DNA from: Halomonas getboli
Lineage (GTDB): Bacteria; Pseudomonadota; Gammaproteobacteria; Pseudomonadales; Halomonadaceae
Reading direction: 5' to 3'
DNA length: 64,000 bases
Assembly: GCF_023094245.1 (NCBI RefSeq)
Contig: NZ_JALMEW010000008.1
Span: 57,417-121,416, forward strand
The notes under the pieces: model-generated
The model's database searches: none
Told to the model about the DNA's origin: nothing
The model's input: only the letters and a program-made list of their open reading frames with translations
Translations under genes and position numbers: made by a program
Shown: positions 56,119 through 64,000 of the stretch, one piece after another
How the letters are laid out: each line of letters begins with the position of its first letter
Position numbering within the stretch: the stretch's first letter is position 1

Positions 56119-56529
56119 ATGTTCACGCGCACCATCGAGCCCGCCTTCTACGACACCGACGCCCTGGGGCACATCAACAACACCCGCCTGCCGGCCTGGT
56201 TCGAGCTGGCGCGCAACGATCTGTTCAAGCTCTTCACCCCGAACCTCGACCCGGGCCGCTGGCGGCTGATCATGGCGCGCATGGAGATCGACTACCGGGC
56301 CGAGCTGTTCTACGGCCACGACATCGAGATCCGCACCTACCTCTCCCGCCTCGGCAACAGCTCCTTCACCGTGACCCAGGAGGCCTGGCAGTCCGAGCGG
56401 CTGGCCAACCTGGGCCATACCGTGCTGGTCCACTACGATCATCAGGCCAAGAGCGCGGTGCCCATCGAGGGCGCGCTGCGCGAGGCGCTGGCCGCCCATC
56501 TGCAGGACACGGAGACCCAGCCCGCATGA
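56119..56529 (+). CDS. Acyl-CoA thioesterase, hotdog fold (4HBT/YbgC-like)
   Basis: 136 residues. The N-terminal EPAFYDTDALGHINNTRLPA holds the catalytic Asp of the 4-hydroxybenzoyl-CoA thioesterase type, followed by the long helix WFELARNDLFKLF. The natural acyl-CoA is unknown. Overlaps the next gene by 4 bp (ATGA). Confidence 0.87.
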   Translation: MFTRTIEPAFYDTDALGHINNTRLPAWFELARNDLFKLFTPNLDPGRWRLIMARMEIDYRAELFYGHDIEIRTYLSRLGNSSFTVTQEAWQSERLANLGHTVLVHYDHQAKSAVPIEGALREALAAHLQDTETQPA

Positions 56530-56996
56530 CCCCCGCCATCAAGGCCCTGGAAAAGGCCGGCGTGGCCTTCGAGACGGCCAGCTACGAACACGATCCTCGC
56601 CGCCCCGCCTACGGCGAGGAGGCCGCCGAGGCCCTGGGCCTGCCCGCCGAGACGGTGTTCAAGACGTTGCTCGCCCGGCTCGACGACGGCCGGCTGGCGA
56701 TGGCCATCGTGCCGGTCCCCGGCCAGCTCGATCTCAAGGCCCTGGCCCGGGCCGCCGGTGCCCGCAAGGCACAGATGGCCGAGCCCGCCGAGGCCGAACG
56801 CGCCACCGGCTACGTGGTCGGCGGCATCAGTCCGCTGGGCCAGAAGAAGCGCCTGCCGGCCTTCATCGACGCCAGCGCCGAGGCGCTCGAGCGCTTTCAC
56901 GTCAGCGGCGGGCGCCGCGGGCTGGAGCTCGCCCTCGCCCCGGCCGACCTGGCGCGGCTGCTGTCGGCGAGCTTCGCGCCCCTGGCCCGGAGCTGA
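56526..56996 (+). CDS. ybaK: Cys-tRNA(Pro)/Cys-tRNA(Cys) deacylase YbaK/EbsC
   Basis: 156 residues with family blocks AAEALGLPAETVFKTLLARL, VPVPGQLDLKALARAAGARK and TGYVVGGISPLGQKKRLPAF (the conserved Lys and GxxP). Hydrolyses Cys-tRNA(Pro) made by ProRS in error. Coupled to the thioesterase gene. Confidence 0.93.
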   Translation: MTPAIKALEKAGVAFETASYEHDPRRPAYGEEAAEALGLPAETVFKTLLARLDDGRLAMAIVPVPGQLDLKALARAAGARKAQMAEPAEAERATGYVVGGISPLGQKKRLPAFIDASAEALERFHVSGGRRGLELALAPADLARLLSASFAPLARS

Positions 56997-57069
56997 ATCA
57001 GCATCTGAGCCGAATGCCGACGCCTGCGGTCCCAGGCGTATCCGCCTCACCGATCCCAAGGACGCTCCC

Positions 57070-57387
57070 ATGGCCATCCGCTACGATCTCTGGCTCGATC
57101 CTGACGACGTCGCCCGCCACCGCGCCGTCGAGGCCGACCTGGAGAACTTCTTCCTCGAGCGCTTCGCCGACTTCCCGCATATCCGCTTGTTCGGGGCAGA
57201 CCCCTACGATTATGATGCGCCCTTCAACCGCCTCTACGATGTCCTGATGGCGCGCGGCGGCGAGTACTGCGAACGGCACTGGCACTACGTGCCCACCCCC
57301 GAGCAGCTCAACCGCACCTTCTTTCGCGCCGTGGGACGCTCGACCAAGTTCATACGAGACGACCCCGACGATGGTGATTCGACCTGA
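57070..57387 (+). CDS. Hypothetical protein, 105 residues
   Basis: No family recognised. Aromatic and acidic, MAIRYDLWLDPDDVARHRAV ... GEYCERHWHYVPTPEQLNRT. The 3' end overlaps the next gene by 17 bp in another frame, which suggests coupling. It reads like a globular cytoplasmic protein. Confidence 0.6.
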   Translation: MAIRYDLWLDPDDVARHRAVEADLENFFLERFADFPHIRLFGADPYDYDAPFNRLYDVLMARGGEYCERHWHYVPTPEQLNRTFFRAVGRSTKFIRDDPDDGDST

Positions 57388-57892
57388 CATCCTGCCCGAC
57401 GAGCGCCAGCTTGCCGTCATCGCCGCACAGCTCGGCCGCGCGCCCCGCGGCATCGAGGCCCTGGCCGCCACCGACGGCGAGGGCACGCCGCTGGTGCTGC
57501 GCATGGCGCCCATCGTCGACGACGCCCCCTTCCCGACGCTCTACTGGCTGAGCGACGAGCGGCTCAAGATCGAGCTGTCGCGCATCGAGGCCGCCGGCGT
57601 GATCAAGACCCTCGAGGCACGGCTGAAGGAGGACCCCGAGTTCCTGGCCGCCTATCACCAGAGTCACGAGGACTACGTGGCCACCCGCTGGAACACCATG
57701 AGCGAGGCCCAGCGCGCCGAGGTCGAGCGCCGCGGCTACGACGACGTGCTGCGCCGGCGCGGCATCGGCGGCATCGCCAACTGGGACCAGGTGCGCTGCC
57801 TGCACACCCAGTACGCCCACCACCTGTGCGGCCACAACGTCATCGGCCAGTGGGTGGACGCCGAATACGGCGTCATCGACCTGCTGCCCTGA
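57371..57892 (+). CDS. DUF501-family protein
   Basis: 173 residues, recognised by RAPRGIEALAA, GTPLVLRMAPIVDDAPFPTL and the rest: YWLSDERLKIELSRIEAAGV, then GGIANWDQVRCLHTQYAHHL and the CGHNVIGQWVD end. Conserved His/Cys (CLHTQYAHHLCGHN) suggest metal binding. Function unknown. Confidence 0.82.
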   Translation: MVIRPDILPDERQLAVIAAQLGRAPRGIEALAATDGEGTPLVLRMAPIVDDAPFPTLYWLSDERLKIELSRIEAAGVIKTLEARLKEDPEFLAAYHQSHEDYVATRWNTMSEAQRAEVERRGYDDVLRRRGIGGIANWDQVRCLHTQYAHHLCGHNVIGQWVDAEYGVIDLLP

Positions 57893-57924
57893 GCGGCCGG
57901 CCGAGCGCTGGAGAGATCACACGA

Positions 57925-57947
57925 GGGCGCCTGACGGCGCCCTTCTT
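57925..57947 (+). terminator. Terminator after the DUF501 gene
   Basis: GGGCGCC, loop TGAC, GGCGCCC, then TTCTT. Confidence 0.85.
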
Positions 57948-57988
57948 GCGTCGGCCCGCCGCCGGCGAAACGCATCAAGGAGGACACC

Positions 57989-58537
57989 ATGTCGAGATTC
58001 TGCGTCTACCTGGGCTCGCGGGACGGCCACGACCCGCGCTTTCTCGCCGCCGCCCGGACGCTGGGCGAGGCGCTGGCCCGCCGCGGCCACTCGCTGGTCT
58101 ACGGCGGCGCCCGCGTGGGCATGATGGGCGAGCTGGCCAACAGCGTGCTGGCGGCCGGCGGCGAGGTGGTCGGGGTGATGCCGGATCACCTGGTGGAGCG
58201 CGAGCAGGCGCACCTGGAGCTGACCCGGCTGATCCGCGTGCGCAACATGCACGAGCGCAAGGCCAGCATGGCCGCCCACTGCGATGCCTTCATCGCCCTG
58301 CCCGGCGGCATCGGTACCCTGGAGGAGCTGTTCGAGGCCTGGACCTGGCGCTACCTGGGGCTGCACGACAAGCCGATCGGCCTGCTCGACACCGCCGGTT
58401 TCTATTCGCCGCTGCTGACCTTCCTCGACAGCACCGTGGAACACGGCTTCCTCAACGCCCACACCCGCCGGGACCTGCTGGCCGCCGAGGCGCCCGAGGC
58501 GCTGCTCGACGCCCTGGAGGCGCGCCTCGCCGTGTGA
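57989..58537 (+). CDS. LOG-family protein (TIGR00730), nucleoside 5'-monophosphate phosphoribohydrolase-like
   Basis: 182 residues. Signature PGGIGTLEELFEAWTWRYLG is complete, with the earlier VYLGSR, VYGGARVGMMGELAN and MHERKASM blocks. LOG enzymes split AMP-type nucleotides into base and ribose 5-phosphate. AAGGAGG precedes the ATG. Confidence 0.92.
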   Translation: MSRFCVYLGSRDGHDPRFLAAARTLGEALARRGHSLVYGGARVGMMGELANSVLAAGGEVVGVMPDHLVEREQAHLELTRLIRVRNMHERKASMAAHCDAFIALPGGIGTLEELFEAWTWRYLGLHDKPIGLLDTAGFYSPLLTFLDSTVEHGFLNAHTRRDLLAAEAPEALLDALEARLAV

Positions 58538-58561
58538 CACGACGTCGGGCCCCACAACGCA

Positions 58562-58588
58562 GACCGCCCGGCACGGGGCCGGGCGGTC
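58562..58588. terminator. Terminator hairpin between LOG gene and exonuclease gene
   Basis: GACCGCCCGGC, loop ACGGG, GCCGGGCGGTC. Convergent genes; no strong T-run. Confidence 0.7.
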
Positions 58589-58617
58589 GAGAGCGTCGCG
58601 AGGGCATCATCGCCGTC

Positions 58618-59151
58618 TCAGTCGGCGATCTCCAGCGTGCGCTGGTAGGTGAGCTGCAGCAGCAGGGCGTCTTCCCCGGCGCGGTGACGAAGGATGCCGC
58701 GCTCCTCGATGATCGCCTCCTTGATGTCGCTCCAGCGCGCCATCTGCGCCTCGCTGAGCAGCCGGCGCAGAGCCTCGAGGCGGAAAGCCGGCAGCATGCC
58801 GGCATGGTGGAAGAGCAGCGACAGCCAGGTGTTGTCGTAGCCCCAGCTGTCGCTGTAGGCCACGCCGATCTCGGCCAGCTCGTCGTTGAGCCAGCGCGCC
58901 ACCTGACGCACGGGATAGCCCTCGCGCGCCAGGCGGCTGCGCGAGATGCCATGCAGGAGTTCCGCCTTAGGGTCCCAGTGCGTCCACTCTTCCAGGGGCT
59001 GGATCAGGAAGGCACAGGTGCTGCCGTCCGCGCGAGCCAGGCCGACCTCGATGGGGTAGCTACCGCGTCCGAATCCGGACGCTTCGATATCCAGCAGTGT
59101 CGGTAAGGTCACGGGCTGCTGAGTCCTTGATGATGTGGAGCCGCCCGTCAT
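58618..59151 (-). CDS. DEDDh-type 3'-5' exonuclease-like protein
   Basis: 177 residues. Exo I is LLDIEASGFGRGSYPIEVGL (D and E), Exo II is SDSWGYDNTWLS, and Exo III is HRAGED in ILRHRAGEDALLLQL, so the catalytic Asp/Glu/Asp/His-Asp set looks intact. Small, like oligoribonuclease or RNase T relatives, but not a match to either. A GTG at 59112 with AAGGA upstream is an alternative start. Confidence 0.75.
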   Translation of the reverse strand: MTGGSTSSRTQQPVTLPTLLDIEASGFGRGSYPIEVGLARADGSTCAFLIQPLEEWTHWDPKAELLHGISRSRLAREGYPVRQVARWLNDELAEIGVAYSDSWGYDNTWLSLLFHHAGMLPAFRLEALRRLLSEAQMARWSDIKEAIIEERGILRHRAGEDALLLQLTYQRTLEIAD

Positions 59152-59191
59152 GGGAGGCCAGGATCACTGCCTCATGGGAGGCGCCATCATC

Positions 59192-59707
59192 CTAGTGTCG
59201 CGTCCCGGCTTCGCCGCTGTCCAGTGACGCGAGCGGCGCGGCGTTGCGTTCGGCCAGGGCTTCCCAGTGCGCGGTGCGTTCCGGGTCTTCCGGCAGCTCC
59301 AGCTCGCCTTCGCGGTAGGCGCGCGCCAGGCGCTGCGCCGCCAGGCGGTGCCCCGCCTCGCCGGCCCGGGCGTACCAGGTCACCGCTCGGTCGGCGCGAT
59401 GCGGATACTGGGCGCAGCCGTGCTCGTAGATCTGCCCGGCCTGATACTGGGCGTGCAGATCGCCGCCCTGGGCGGCCTCGAGCACGTAGCGGGCGCCGCG
59501 TGCCTTGTCCTGCGGCGTGACGGCCCGCCGGAACAGCACATGGCCATAGAGCGACAGGGCGGCCGGATGACCGGCATCCGCGCAGCGCTGGAAGAGATGC
59601 ATGGTCAGGCGCTGCGTGCGCGGCGAGCGTGGCAGCCAGCGGGTATGAAACAGCTGACGGGCCAGACGATACTCGAGCCGAGTGAACAGTGACGATGCCT
59701 GCGGCAT
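59192..59707 (-). CDS. Sel1-repeat (SLR) protein
   Basis: 171 residues from ATG 59707. Tandem TPR-like Sel1 units: AGHPAALSLYGHVLFRRA, GGDLHAQYQAGQIYEHG and AGEAGHRLAAQRLARAYREG. Protein-protein scaffolding is the usual role. A longer reading frame to 59851 adds an unlikely N terminus. Confidence 0.8.
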   Translation of the reverse strand: MPQASSLFTRLEYRLARQLFHTRWLPRSPRTQRLTMHLFQRCADAGHPAALSLYGHVLFRRAVTPQDKARGARYVLEAAQGGDLHAQYQAGQIYEHGCAQYPHRADRAVTWYARAGEAGHRLAAQRLARAYREGELELPEDPERTAHWEALAERNAAPLASLDSGEAGTRH

Positions 59708-59927
59708 GACAAACAACCTTGCGTCCTGGGGTCGGTTGATGACGTCGAGCACACTCCTGTGTCCGGCGTCCTGTACGGAAAAATCGGCCGCCTTGCGGGC
59801 TCCTCCCAGGCAGCGGATGCGCAGCATACGCCCGCCCCGGCGGTGACTCAACCCCTCGGCGTTTACGATATCGCTTCCCCGGCGCTACCATGCCAACGCA
59901 CTGCCTGCCCTTGATAAGGAGAAACGG

Positions 59928-60959
59928 ATGCAGACCCGCCCCCTGGGCCGAACCGGCCTCGACGTCAGCCGACTGTGCCTCGGCACCATGACCTTCGGCG
60001 AACAGAACACCGAGGCCGAGGCTCACGAGCAGCTGGACCGCGCCGTGGCCTTCGGCGTCAACTTCATCGACACCGCCGAGATGTACCCGGTGCCGCCCAA
60101 GGCCGAGACCCAGGGACTGACCGAGTCCTATGTCGGCAGCTGGCTCAAGGCGCGCGGCGCGCGCGACGATGTCATCATCGCCACCAAGGCCGCCGGCCCT
60201 GGCCTCGACCATATCCGCGGCGGCCCGCGGCTGACCCGAGAGCACCTGCACCAGGCCATCGACGACAGCCTGGCGCGGCTGCAGACCGACTACGTCGACC
60301 TCTACCAGCTGCACTGGCCCGACCGCCGCGCCAACTTCTTCGGCCGCCTCGGCTACGAACACGATGCAGAAGAGGACGCCACCTCGCTCGAGGAGAGCCT
60401 GTCGGCGCTGCAGGAGCTCGTGCAGGCCGGCAAGATCCGCGCCGTAGGCCTCTCCAACGAGACGCCCTGGGGCGTGATGCACGCCCTGCAGCTGGCCGAG
60501 CGCCAGGGCCTCCCGCGGGTGGCTTCGGTGCAGAACCCCTACAGCCTGCTCAACCGCAGCTTCGAGGTCGGCCTGGCCGAGATCGCCCACCGCGAGGACG
60601 TGGGCCTGCTGGCCTACTCGCCGCTGGCCTTCGGCAAGCTGTCCGGCAAGTACCTCGACGGCGCCTGGCCCGAGGGCGCACGCCTGACGCTGTACGAGCG
60701 CTTCCAGCGCTACAACAATCCGCAGGCCGACGAGGCGACCCGCGCCTACGTCGAGATCGCCCGCGAACACGGCCTCGACCCGGCCCAGATGGCGCTGGCC
60801 TACGTCAACTCGCGCTCCTTCCTGACCAGCAACATCATCGGCGCCACCAGCATGGCGCAGCTGGAGAGCAACCTGGCGAGCGAGTCGCTGCGCCTGGACG
60901 ACGAGGTGCTGGCGGCCATCGAGGCCGTGCACCAGCGCATTCCCAACCCCAGCCCCTGA
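59928..60959 (+). CDS. tas: NADP(H)-dependent aldo-keto reductase (Tas-like)
   Basis: 343 residues. Catalytic Tyr/Lys/Asp/His in FIDTAEMYPVPPKAETQG, VIIATKAAGP and DYVDLYQLHWPDRR. YSLLNRSFEVGLAEIAHRED and LAYSPLAFGKLSGKYLDG are typical of the Tas subgroup. AAGGAG precedes the ATG. Confidence 0.93.
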   Translation: MQTRPLGRTGLDVSRLCLGTMTFGEQNTEAEAHEQLDRAVAFGVNFIDTAEMYPVPPKAETQGLTESYVGSWLKARGARDDVIIATKAAGPGLDHIRGGPRLTREHLHQAIDDSLARLQTDYVDLYQLHWPDRRANFFGRLGYEHDAEEDATSLEESLSALQELVQAGKIRAVGLSNETPWGVMHALQLAERQGLPRVASVQNPYSLLNRSFEVGLAEIAHREDVGLLAYSPLAFGKLSGKYLDGAWPEGARLTLYERFQRYNNPQADEATRAYVEIAREHGLDPAQMALAYVNSRSFLTSNIIGATSMAQLESNLASESLRLDDEVLAAIEAVHQRIPNPSP

Positions 60960-60986
60960 GCCTCGCCCTTCTGCCCCGGGCCTGTA

Positions 60987-61013
60987 CCGGGGCTATGGCG
61001 CCGATAGCCCCGG
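60987..61013 (+). terminator. Hairpin after tas
   Basis: CCGGGGCTAT, loop GGCGCCG, ATAGCCCCGG. There is no T-run, so a role in mRNA 3' stability or weak termination is only inferred. A TATACT -10 for yaaA follows at 61031-61036, without a clear -35. Confidence 0.5.
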
Positions 61014-61069
61014 CGCGGGGGCGCGCCTGATATACTCGAGCCGAATCTATCCAGGCACAGGAGCGCCCC

Positions 61070-61852
61070 ATGCTGAGCGTGATCTCGCCCGCCAAGACGC
61101 TGGACTTCGAGACCCCGGCGACCACGTCCCAGGCCACCCAGCCCGATTTCCTCGACCGCAGCCGCGAGCTGATCGGCATCCTGCGCGACCTCTCGCCCCA
61201 GCAGATCGGCGAGCTGATGGGCGTCAGCGACAAGATCGCCGGCCTCAACGCGGCCCGCTTCGCCGAGTGGCAGACGCCCTTCACGCCGGACAACGCCAAG
61301 CCCGCCGCCCAGGCCTTCCAGGGGGACGTCTACGTGGGGCTGGAGGCCGCCTCCTTCGACGAGGGCGACAACGCCTTCGCCCAGGAGCATCTGCGCATCC
61401 TCTCCGGGCTCTACGGCCTGCTGCGCCCGCTCGACCTGATCCAGCCCTACCGGCTGGAGATGGGCACCAAGCTGGCCAATCCGGCCGGCAAGGACCTCTA
61501 CGCCTACTGGAAGCCGACCCTGACCGCGGCCCTCGAGCGAGCCATCGCCGAGAGCGGCAGCAAGGTACTGGTCAACCTGGCATCCAACGAGTACTTCAAG
61601 GCCGTCGATGCCAGGAAGCTCGATGCACGGGTGATCACTCCGGTGTTCAAGGACGAGAAGAACGGCCAGTACAAGATCATCAGCTTCTACGCCAAGAAGG
61701 CCCGCGGCCTGATGGCGGCCTGGATGATCCAGCAGCGCCTCGACGATCCGGAAGGCCTCAAGGACTTCGACGTGGCCGGCTATCGCTACAGCGCCGCCGA
61801 CTCCGAGGGCAATACCCTGGTGTTCTGCCGCGCCGAGCAGGACCGTCCCTGA
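61070..61852 (+). CDS. yaaA: Peroxide-stress protein YaaA (UPF0246)
   Basis: 260 residues. Starts [20 protein letters not shown], and has the family blocks [40 protein letters not shown] and [18 protein letters not shown]. YaaA lowers free iron and DNA damage during peroxide stress. AGGAG upstream of the ATG. Confidence 0.95.
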   Translation: MLSVISPAKTLDFETPATTSQATQPDFLDRSRELIGILRDLSPQQIGELMGVSDKIAGLNAARFAEWQTPFTPDNAKPAAQAFQGDVYVGLEAASFDEGDNAFAQEHLRILSGLYGLLRPLDLIQPYRLEMGTKLANPAGKDLYAYWKPTLTAALERAIAESGSKVLVNLASNEYFKAVDARKLDARVITPVFKDEKNGQYKIISFYAKKARGLMAAWMIQQRLDDPEGLKDFDVAGYRYSAADSEGNTLVFCRAEQDRP

Positions 61853-61858
61853 CCCTGT

Positions 61859-62431
61859 TTAATCGAAGAAGCGCAGCGACTGCGGAGAACGCGGCTTGAG
61901 GAAGCGGCGATGCACGTCCCTGAAGCGGGCATCGTCGCAGCGCTCGAGCCACTCATAGGCCGCCATGTCGGCGCTCACGGTCCAGGCGCCGGCCCGCTCG
62001 ATCCGCCGCCGGGCCAGGGACGCCTCCTCGCGCCGCCGACTCACCGCGGCCTCCGCCAGCCAGAAGACCTCGTAGCCCGCCTTGCGAAGCCCGAACCCCG
62101 TCTGCAGCACGCAGACGTGGGCCTCTGCCCCGCACAGCACCACCTGATCTCGCCCGCTTTCCGCCAGCGCCGCGGCGAAGGCCGGGTCCCCATAGGCGTC
62201 GAAGCGGGTCTTCTCCCAACAACGAGCGCTGTCGAACGACAGACGCGGATCGCTCCTGCCCAGCCCCGCCGGATACTGCTCGGTCAGCCACACCGGCACG
62301 TCCAGCGCCTCGGCCACGCCGCCCAGCCAGTTCGCCTCGCGGACGGCCTGCTCACCGCCGTCCAGCACCGGCAGCAGGCCGGCCTGCAGATCGACGATCA
62401 ACAGCAGGCTCTGCTCTCGAACAAGACGCAT
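61859..62431 (-). CDS. Isochorismatase-fold cysteine hydrolase
   Basis: 190 residues. Catalytic triad visible: D in LLLIVDLQAGLLPVL, K in WEKTRFDAY, C in GAEAHVCVLQT. YcaC-type relatives have unknown substrates. Convergent with yaaA with 6 bp between stops. Confidence 0.87.
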   Translation of the reverse strand: MRLVREQSLLLIVDLQAGLLPVLDGGEQAVREANWLGGVAEALDVPVWLTEQYPAGLGRSDPRLSFDSARCWEKTRFDAYGDPAFAAALAESGRDQVVLCGAEAHVCVLQTGFGLRKAGYEVFWLAEAAVSRRREEASLARRRIERAGAWTVSADMAAYEWLERCDDARFRDVHRRFLKPRSPQSLRFFD

Positions 62432-62538
62432 CGACGCTCCCCCTCAGGTAGACGGTGTCGGTGACCCGCTTAGTCGATAGAATGATGCCTTCACTTCTTC
62501 CCGGCGGGCTCTCCCGCCACATTCCTTGGAGACACACC

Positions 62539-63366
62539 ATGCGTCAACTCTTCGTCATGCTGGTCGTCGGCCTGCTGGGCTTCGGCCTCGCCGTCGACCA
62601 TGCCGACGCTCGTCGCCTGGGCGGCGGCAAGAGCTTCGGCAGCTATTCCCGCTCGGCGGACTCGCCGAGCATGACCGGCTCGCGCACCAACAGCACCGCC
62701 GGGGCGGCCACCCAGCGCAAGCCGTCCAGCGGCCTGTCGCGCTTCGCCGGTCCGCTGGCCGGCATGCTCGCCGGCGGCCTGCTGGCATCGCTGTTCTTCG
62801 GCGGCGCCTTCGACGGCCTGCGCCCCTTCGATATCCTGCTGATCGGCGGCGCCATCTTCCTGCTGTTCAAGCTCTTCGCCCGCAAGCGGCGCCCCGCCAC
62901 AGCGACCGGCCCCGGCATGGAGGCACGCGAGTCTCACGAGCAGGCCCAGACTCAGCCGCAGGCCTTCACCGGTTCACTCGGCGGCGGCCTGGCCAAGGAG
63001 CCCGAGTGGTTCGACCGCGAGCGCTTCCTGGGCGGTGCCAAGGAGCACTTCATGACCCTGCAGCGTGCCTGGGATAACAACGACTTCTCGCTGATCCAGG
63101 ACTACGTGACGCCCGAGCTCTACAACCTGCTGCGCACCGAACGCGACCAGCAGCCGGCGAACAACCGCACCGAGATCGTGCGCCTGTTCGCCGAGCTCGG
63201 CAGCATCCAGGAAGTCGGCACCCAGGCCGAAGCCACCGTGCTGTTCCACGGCATCATCGACGAAAACGGCGAGCAGAACGCCTTCAACGAGACCTGGCAC
63301 CTGGTGCGCGAACTGCGCGAAGGCGCGCCCTGGCACGTTCAGGGCATCGAGCAGAACCCCGCCTGA
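62539..63366 (+). CDS. Tim44-like domain membrane protein
   Basis: 275 residues: an N-terminal hydrophobic segment, probably a signal (FVMLVVGLLGFGLAVDHADA), a Ser/Gly/Arg linker, two membrane spans (LAGMLAGGLLASLFFGG and FDILLIGGAIFLLFKLFA), then a Tim44-like domain with FLGGAKEHFMTLQRAWDNND. Family members are inner-membrane associated in bacteria; function unclear. ATG at 62539 with GGAGA upstream. Confidence 0.87.
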   Translation: MRQLFVMLVVGLLGFGLAVDHADARRLGGGKSFGSYSRSADSPSMTGSRTNSTAGAATQRKPSSGLSRFAGPLAGMLAGGLLASLFFGGAFDGLRPFDILLIGGAIFLLFKLFARKRRPATATGPGMEARESHEQAQTQPQAFTGSLGGGLAKEPEWFDRERFLGGAKEHFMTLQRAWDNNDFSLIQDYVTPELYNLLRTERDQQPANNRTEIVRLFAELGSIQEVGTQAEATVLFHGIIDENGEQNAFNETWHLVRELREGAPWHVQGIEQNPA

Positions 63367-63397
63367 TAGACGTTCAAGGGATACGACGACAGACACC

Positions 63398-63426
63398 AAA
63401 AGGCCGGGCATACAGCCCGGCCTTTT
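63398..63426 (+). terminator. Rho-independent terminator after the Tim44-like gene
   Basis: AAAAGGCCGGGC, loop ATACA, GCCCGGCCTTTT. Works in both directions. The 146 bp after it (63427-63572) contain no gene I can support. Confidence 0.95.
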
Positions 63427-63572
63427 GCCATCCAGCACCTTACCAACGGCTTCGTCATCAACGCCTCCAGCGCCCCCATTACTCTCTCGAGCCTCCAACG
63501 CCCGCGCCTCTCCTGGTTCAGTGTCCCATCACGCGAGGCCTGGTCGTCGCCGGCGTTTCTCGCTCCCAATGA

Positions 63573-63606
63573 GAAAAGCCCCGACCTCTGATGAGGCCGG
63601 GGCTTT
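63573..63606 (-). terminator. rRNA operon terminator, distal copy 3
   Basis: Stem AAAAGCCCCGACCTC / GAGGCCGGGGCTTT with a TGAT loop. One A/C mismatch on the plus strand becomes a G-U pair in the rRNA-sense transcript, so the RNA stem is intact. Confidence 0.85.
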
Positions 63607-63710
63607 CCGGGATAAGTGCCTGACGAGGATCCGGCCGGCGACCCGGAGGGCGGCTCCCGCGACTCTCCAGGGGAACTCCCCTTGTCTGCTATTTTTCGCC
63701 GGCCCAATGA

Positions 63711-63744
63711 GAAAAGCCCCGACCTCTGATGAGGCCGGGGCTTT
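63711..63744 (-). terminator. rRNA operon terminator, middle copy 2
   Basis: Same stem as copy 3, 138 bp away, with four T at its end. Confidence 0.85.
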
Positions 63745-63848
63745 TCGGGATAAGTGCCTGACGAGGATCCGGCCGGCGACCCGGAGGGCGGCTCCCGCGA
63801 CTCTCCAGGGGAACTCCCCTTGTCTGCTATTTTTCGCCGGCCCAATGA

Positions 63849-63882
63849 GAAAAGCCCCGACCTCTGATGAGGTCGGGGCTTT
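63849..63882 (-). terminator. rRNA operon terminator, proximal copy 1
   Basis: AAAAGCCCCGACCTC and GAGGTCGGGGCTTTT pair perfectly around TGAT. It begins 12 bases after the 5S 3' end in the direction of transcription. Confidence 0.95.
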
Positions 63883-63893
63883 TCCGGGATAAG

Positions 63894-64000
63894 TGCCTGA
63901 CGATGACCTACTCTCACATGGGAACTCCCACACTACCATCGGCGCTGAGCGGTTTCACTGCTGAGTTCGGCAAGGGATCAGGTGGTTCCCGCACGCTATG
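63894..64000 (-). rRNA. rrf: 5S ribosomal RNA, 3' part, cut by right window edge
   Basis: The reverse strand contains GGTGGTTCCCGCACGCTATG in complement and matches 5S from about position 10 to the 3' end: CCTGATCCCTTGCCGAACTC, then GTGAAACCGCTCAGCGCCGA and TGGTAGTGTGGGAGTTCCCA, ending GTCAGGCA. About 107 of some 116-120 nt are in the window. It is the end of an rRNA operon coming from the right, followed by three terminators. Confidence 0.96.

Larger units (their letters stand above)
63612..63882 (-). repeat. 138-bp tandem repeat of the 5S rRNA 3' end plus terminator
   Basis: The block from the terminator to AAGTGCCTGACGAGGAT recurs with a 138-bp period (terminators at 63573, 63711 and 63849; 5S-tail matches at 63614-63630, 63752-63768 and the true end near 63891). 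The two outer copies are almost identical over the whole unit, while the one by the real 5S gene has the perfect stem. In the duplicates the last 15 or so bases of 5S are kept but the rest of the gene is absent. Confidence 0.93.

Noticed and set aside
63339..63939. Repetitive open frames over the 5S terminator array
   Set aside because: The repeated SSEVGAFLIG-type peptide simply translates the terminators and 5S tails; no ribosome site and no protein-like composition.

Overview
The window is about 64 kb of high-GC, tightly packed chromosome. The gene orders (ftsY-ftsE-ftsX-rpoH, rpsP-rimM-trmD-rplS, xerD-dsbC-hom-thrC-recJ, minC-minD-minE, prfB-lysS) are those of a gammaproteobacterium. The protein sequences, GC content and PhaB-type reductase suggest a Halomonas-like member of the Halomonadaceae. 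That assignment is inference; no 16S sequence is present. I see no insertion sequence, prophage, integron or CRISPR array.

Layout. 1-8 kb: rpoH (cut by the left edge), ftsX, ftsE and ftsY on the minus strand; rsmD and a zapB-like gene on plus; then the minus-strand chain BolA-like, holD-like, rimI and an MFS exporter. 8-12 kb: prfB (with its programmed frameshift), lysS and a small conserved gene, separated by hairpin-rich spacers. 12-17 kb: a peptide ABC operon, oppA-oppB-oppC plus a fused OppD/OppF ATPase. 17-22 kb: fadL with a PsrA-like operator pair, facing a MerR-type regulator coupled to a copper/heavy-metal P1B ATPase. 22-30 kb: a VOC-fold gene with a tandemly repeated 3' end, then recJ, thrC, hom, dsbC and xerD. 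30-34 kb: rplS, trmD, rimM, rpsP, ffh. 34-41 kb: a CcsA/YpjD-like membrane protein, a CorC/HlyC-family protein, TetR plus acyltransferase, a SRAP-fold protein and an M16 peptidase. 41-49 kb: sbcB, minCDE, a giant DUF349 protein, a PhaB-type reductase and initiator tRNA. 49-64 kb: a pentameric ligand-gated channel homologue, CnoX-like thioredoxin, a MalY/PatB aminotransferase, small unknown genes, a SulP transporter, a thioesterase and YbaK pair, a LOG-family protein, a DEDDh exonuclease, Tas, YaaA, an isochorismatase-fold protein, a Tim44-like protein, and the 3' end of 5S rRNA from an rRNA operon entering from the right.

Most genes are housekeeping. Translational coupling by ATGA, GTGA or TTGA overlaps is common: ftsE/ftsX, ftsY/ftsE, BolA-like/holD, merR/copA, rimM/trmD, minD/minE, tetR/plsC-like and ybgC-like/ybaK.

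The most unusual features lie between the genes. At three unrelated loci (a protein gene, the initiator tRNA and 5S rRNA) the 3' end of the gene plus its downstream hairpin or terminator is repeated in tandem, with periods of 94, about 131 and 138 bp. Separately, a family of about 95-bp elements with imperfect terminal inverted repeats and two internal hairpins with a shared TCCC/GGGA loop occurs three times around recJ, thrC and hom, always in the same orientation. The copies differ in sequence but mostly keep their pairing. A SRAP-fold protein that has lost all four expected catalytic residues is the most striking protein-level oddity.
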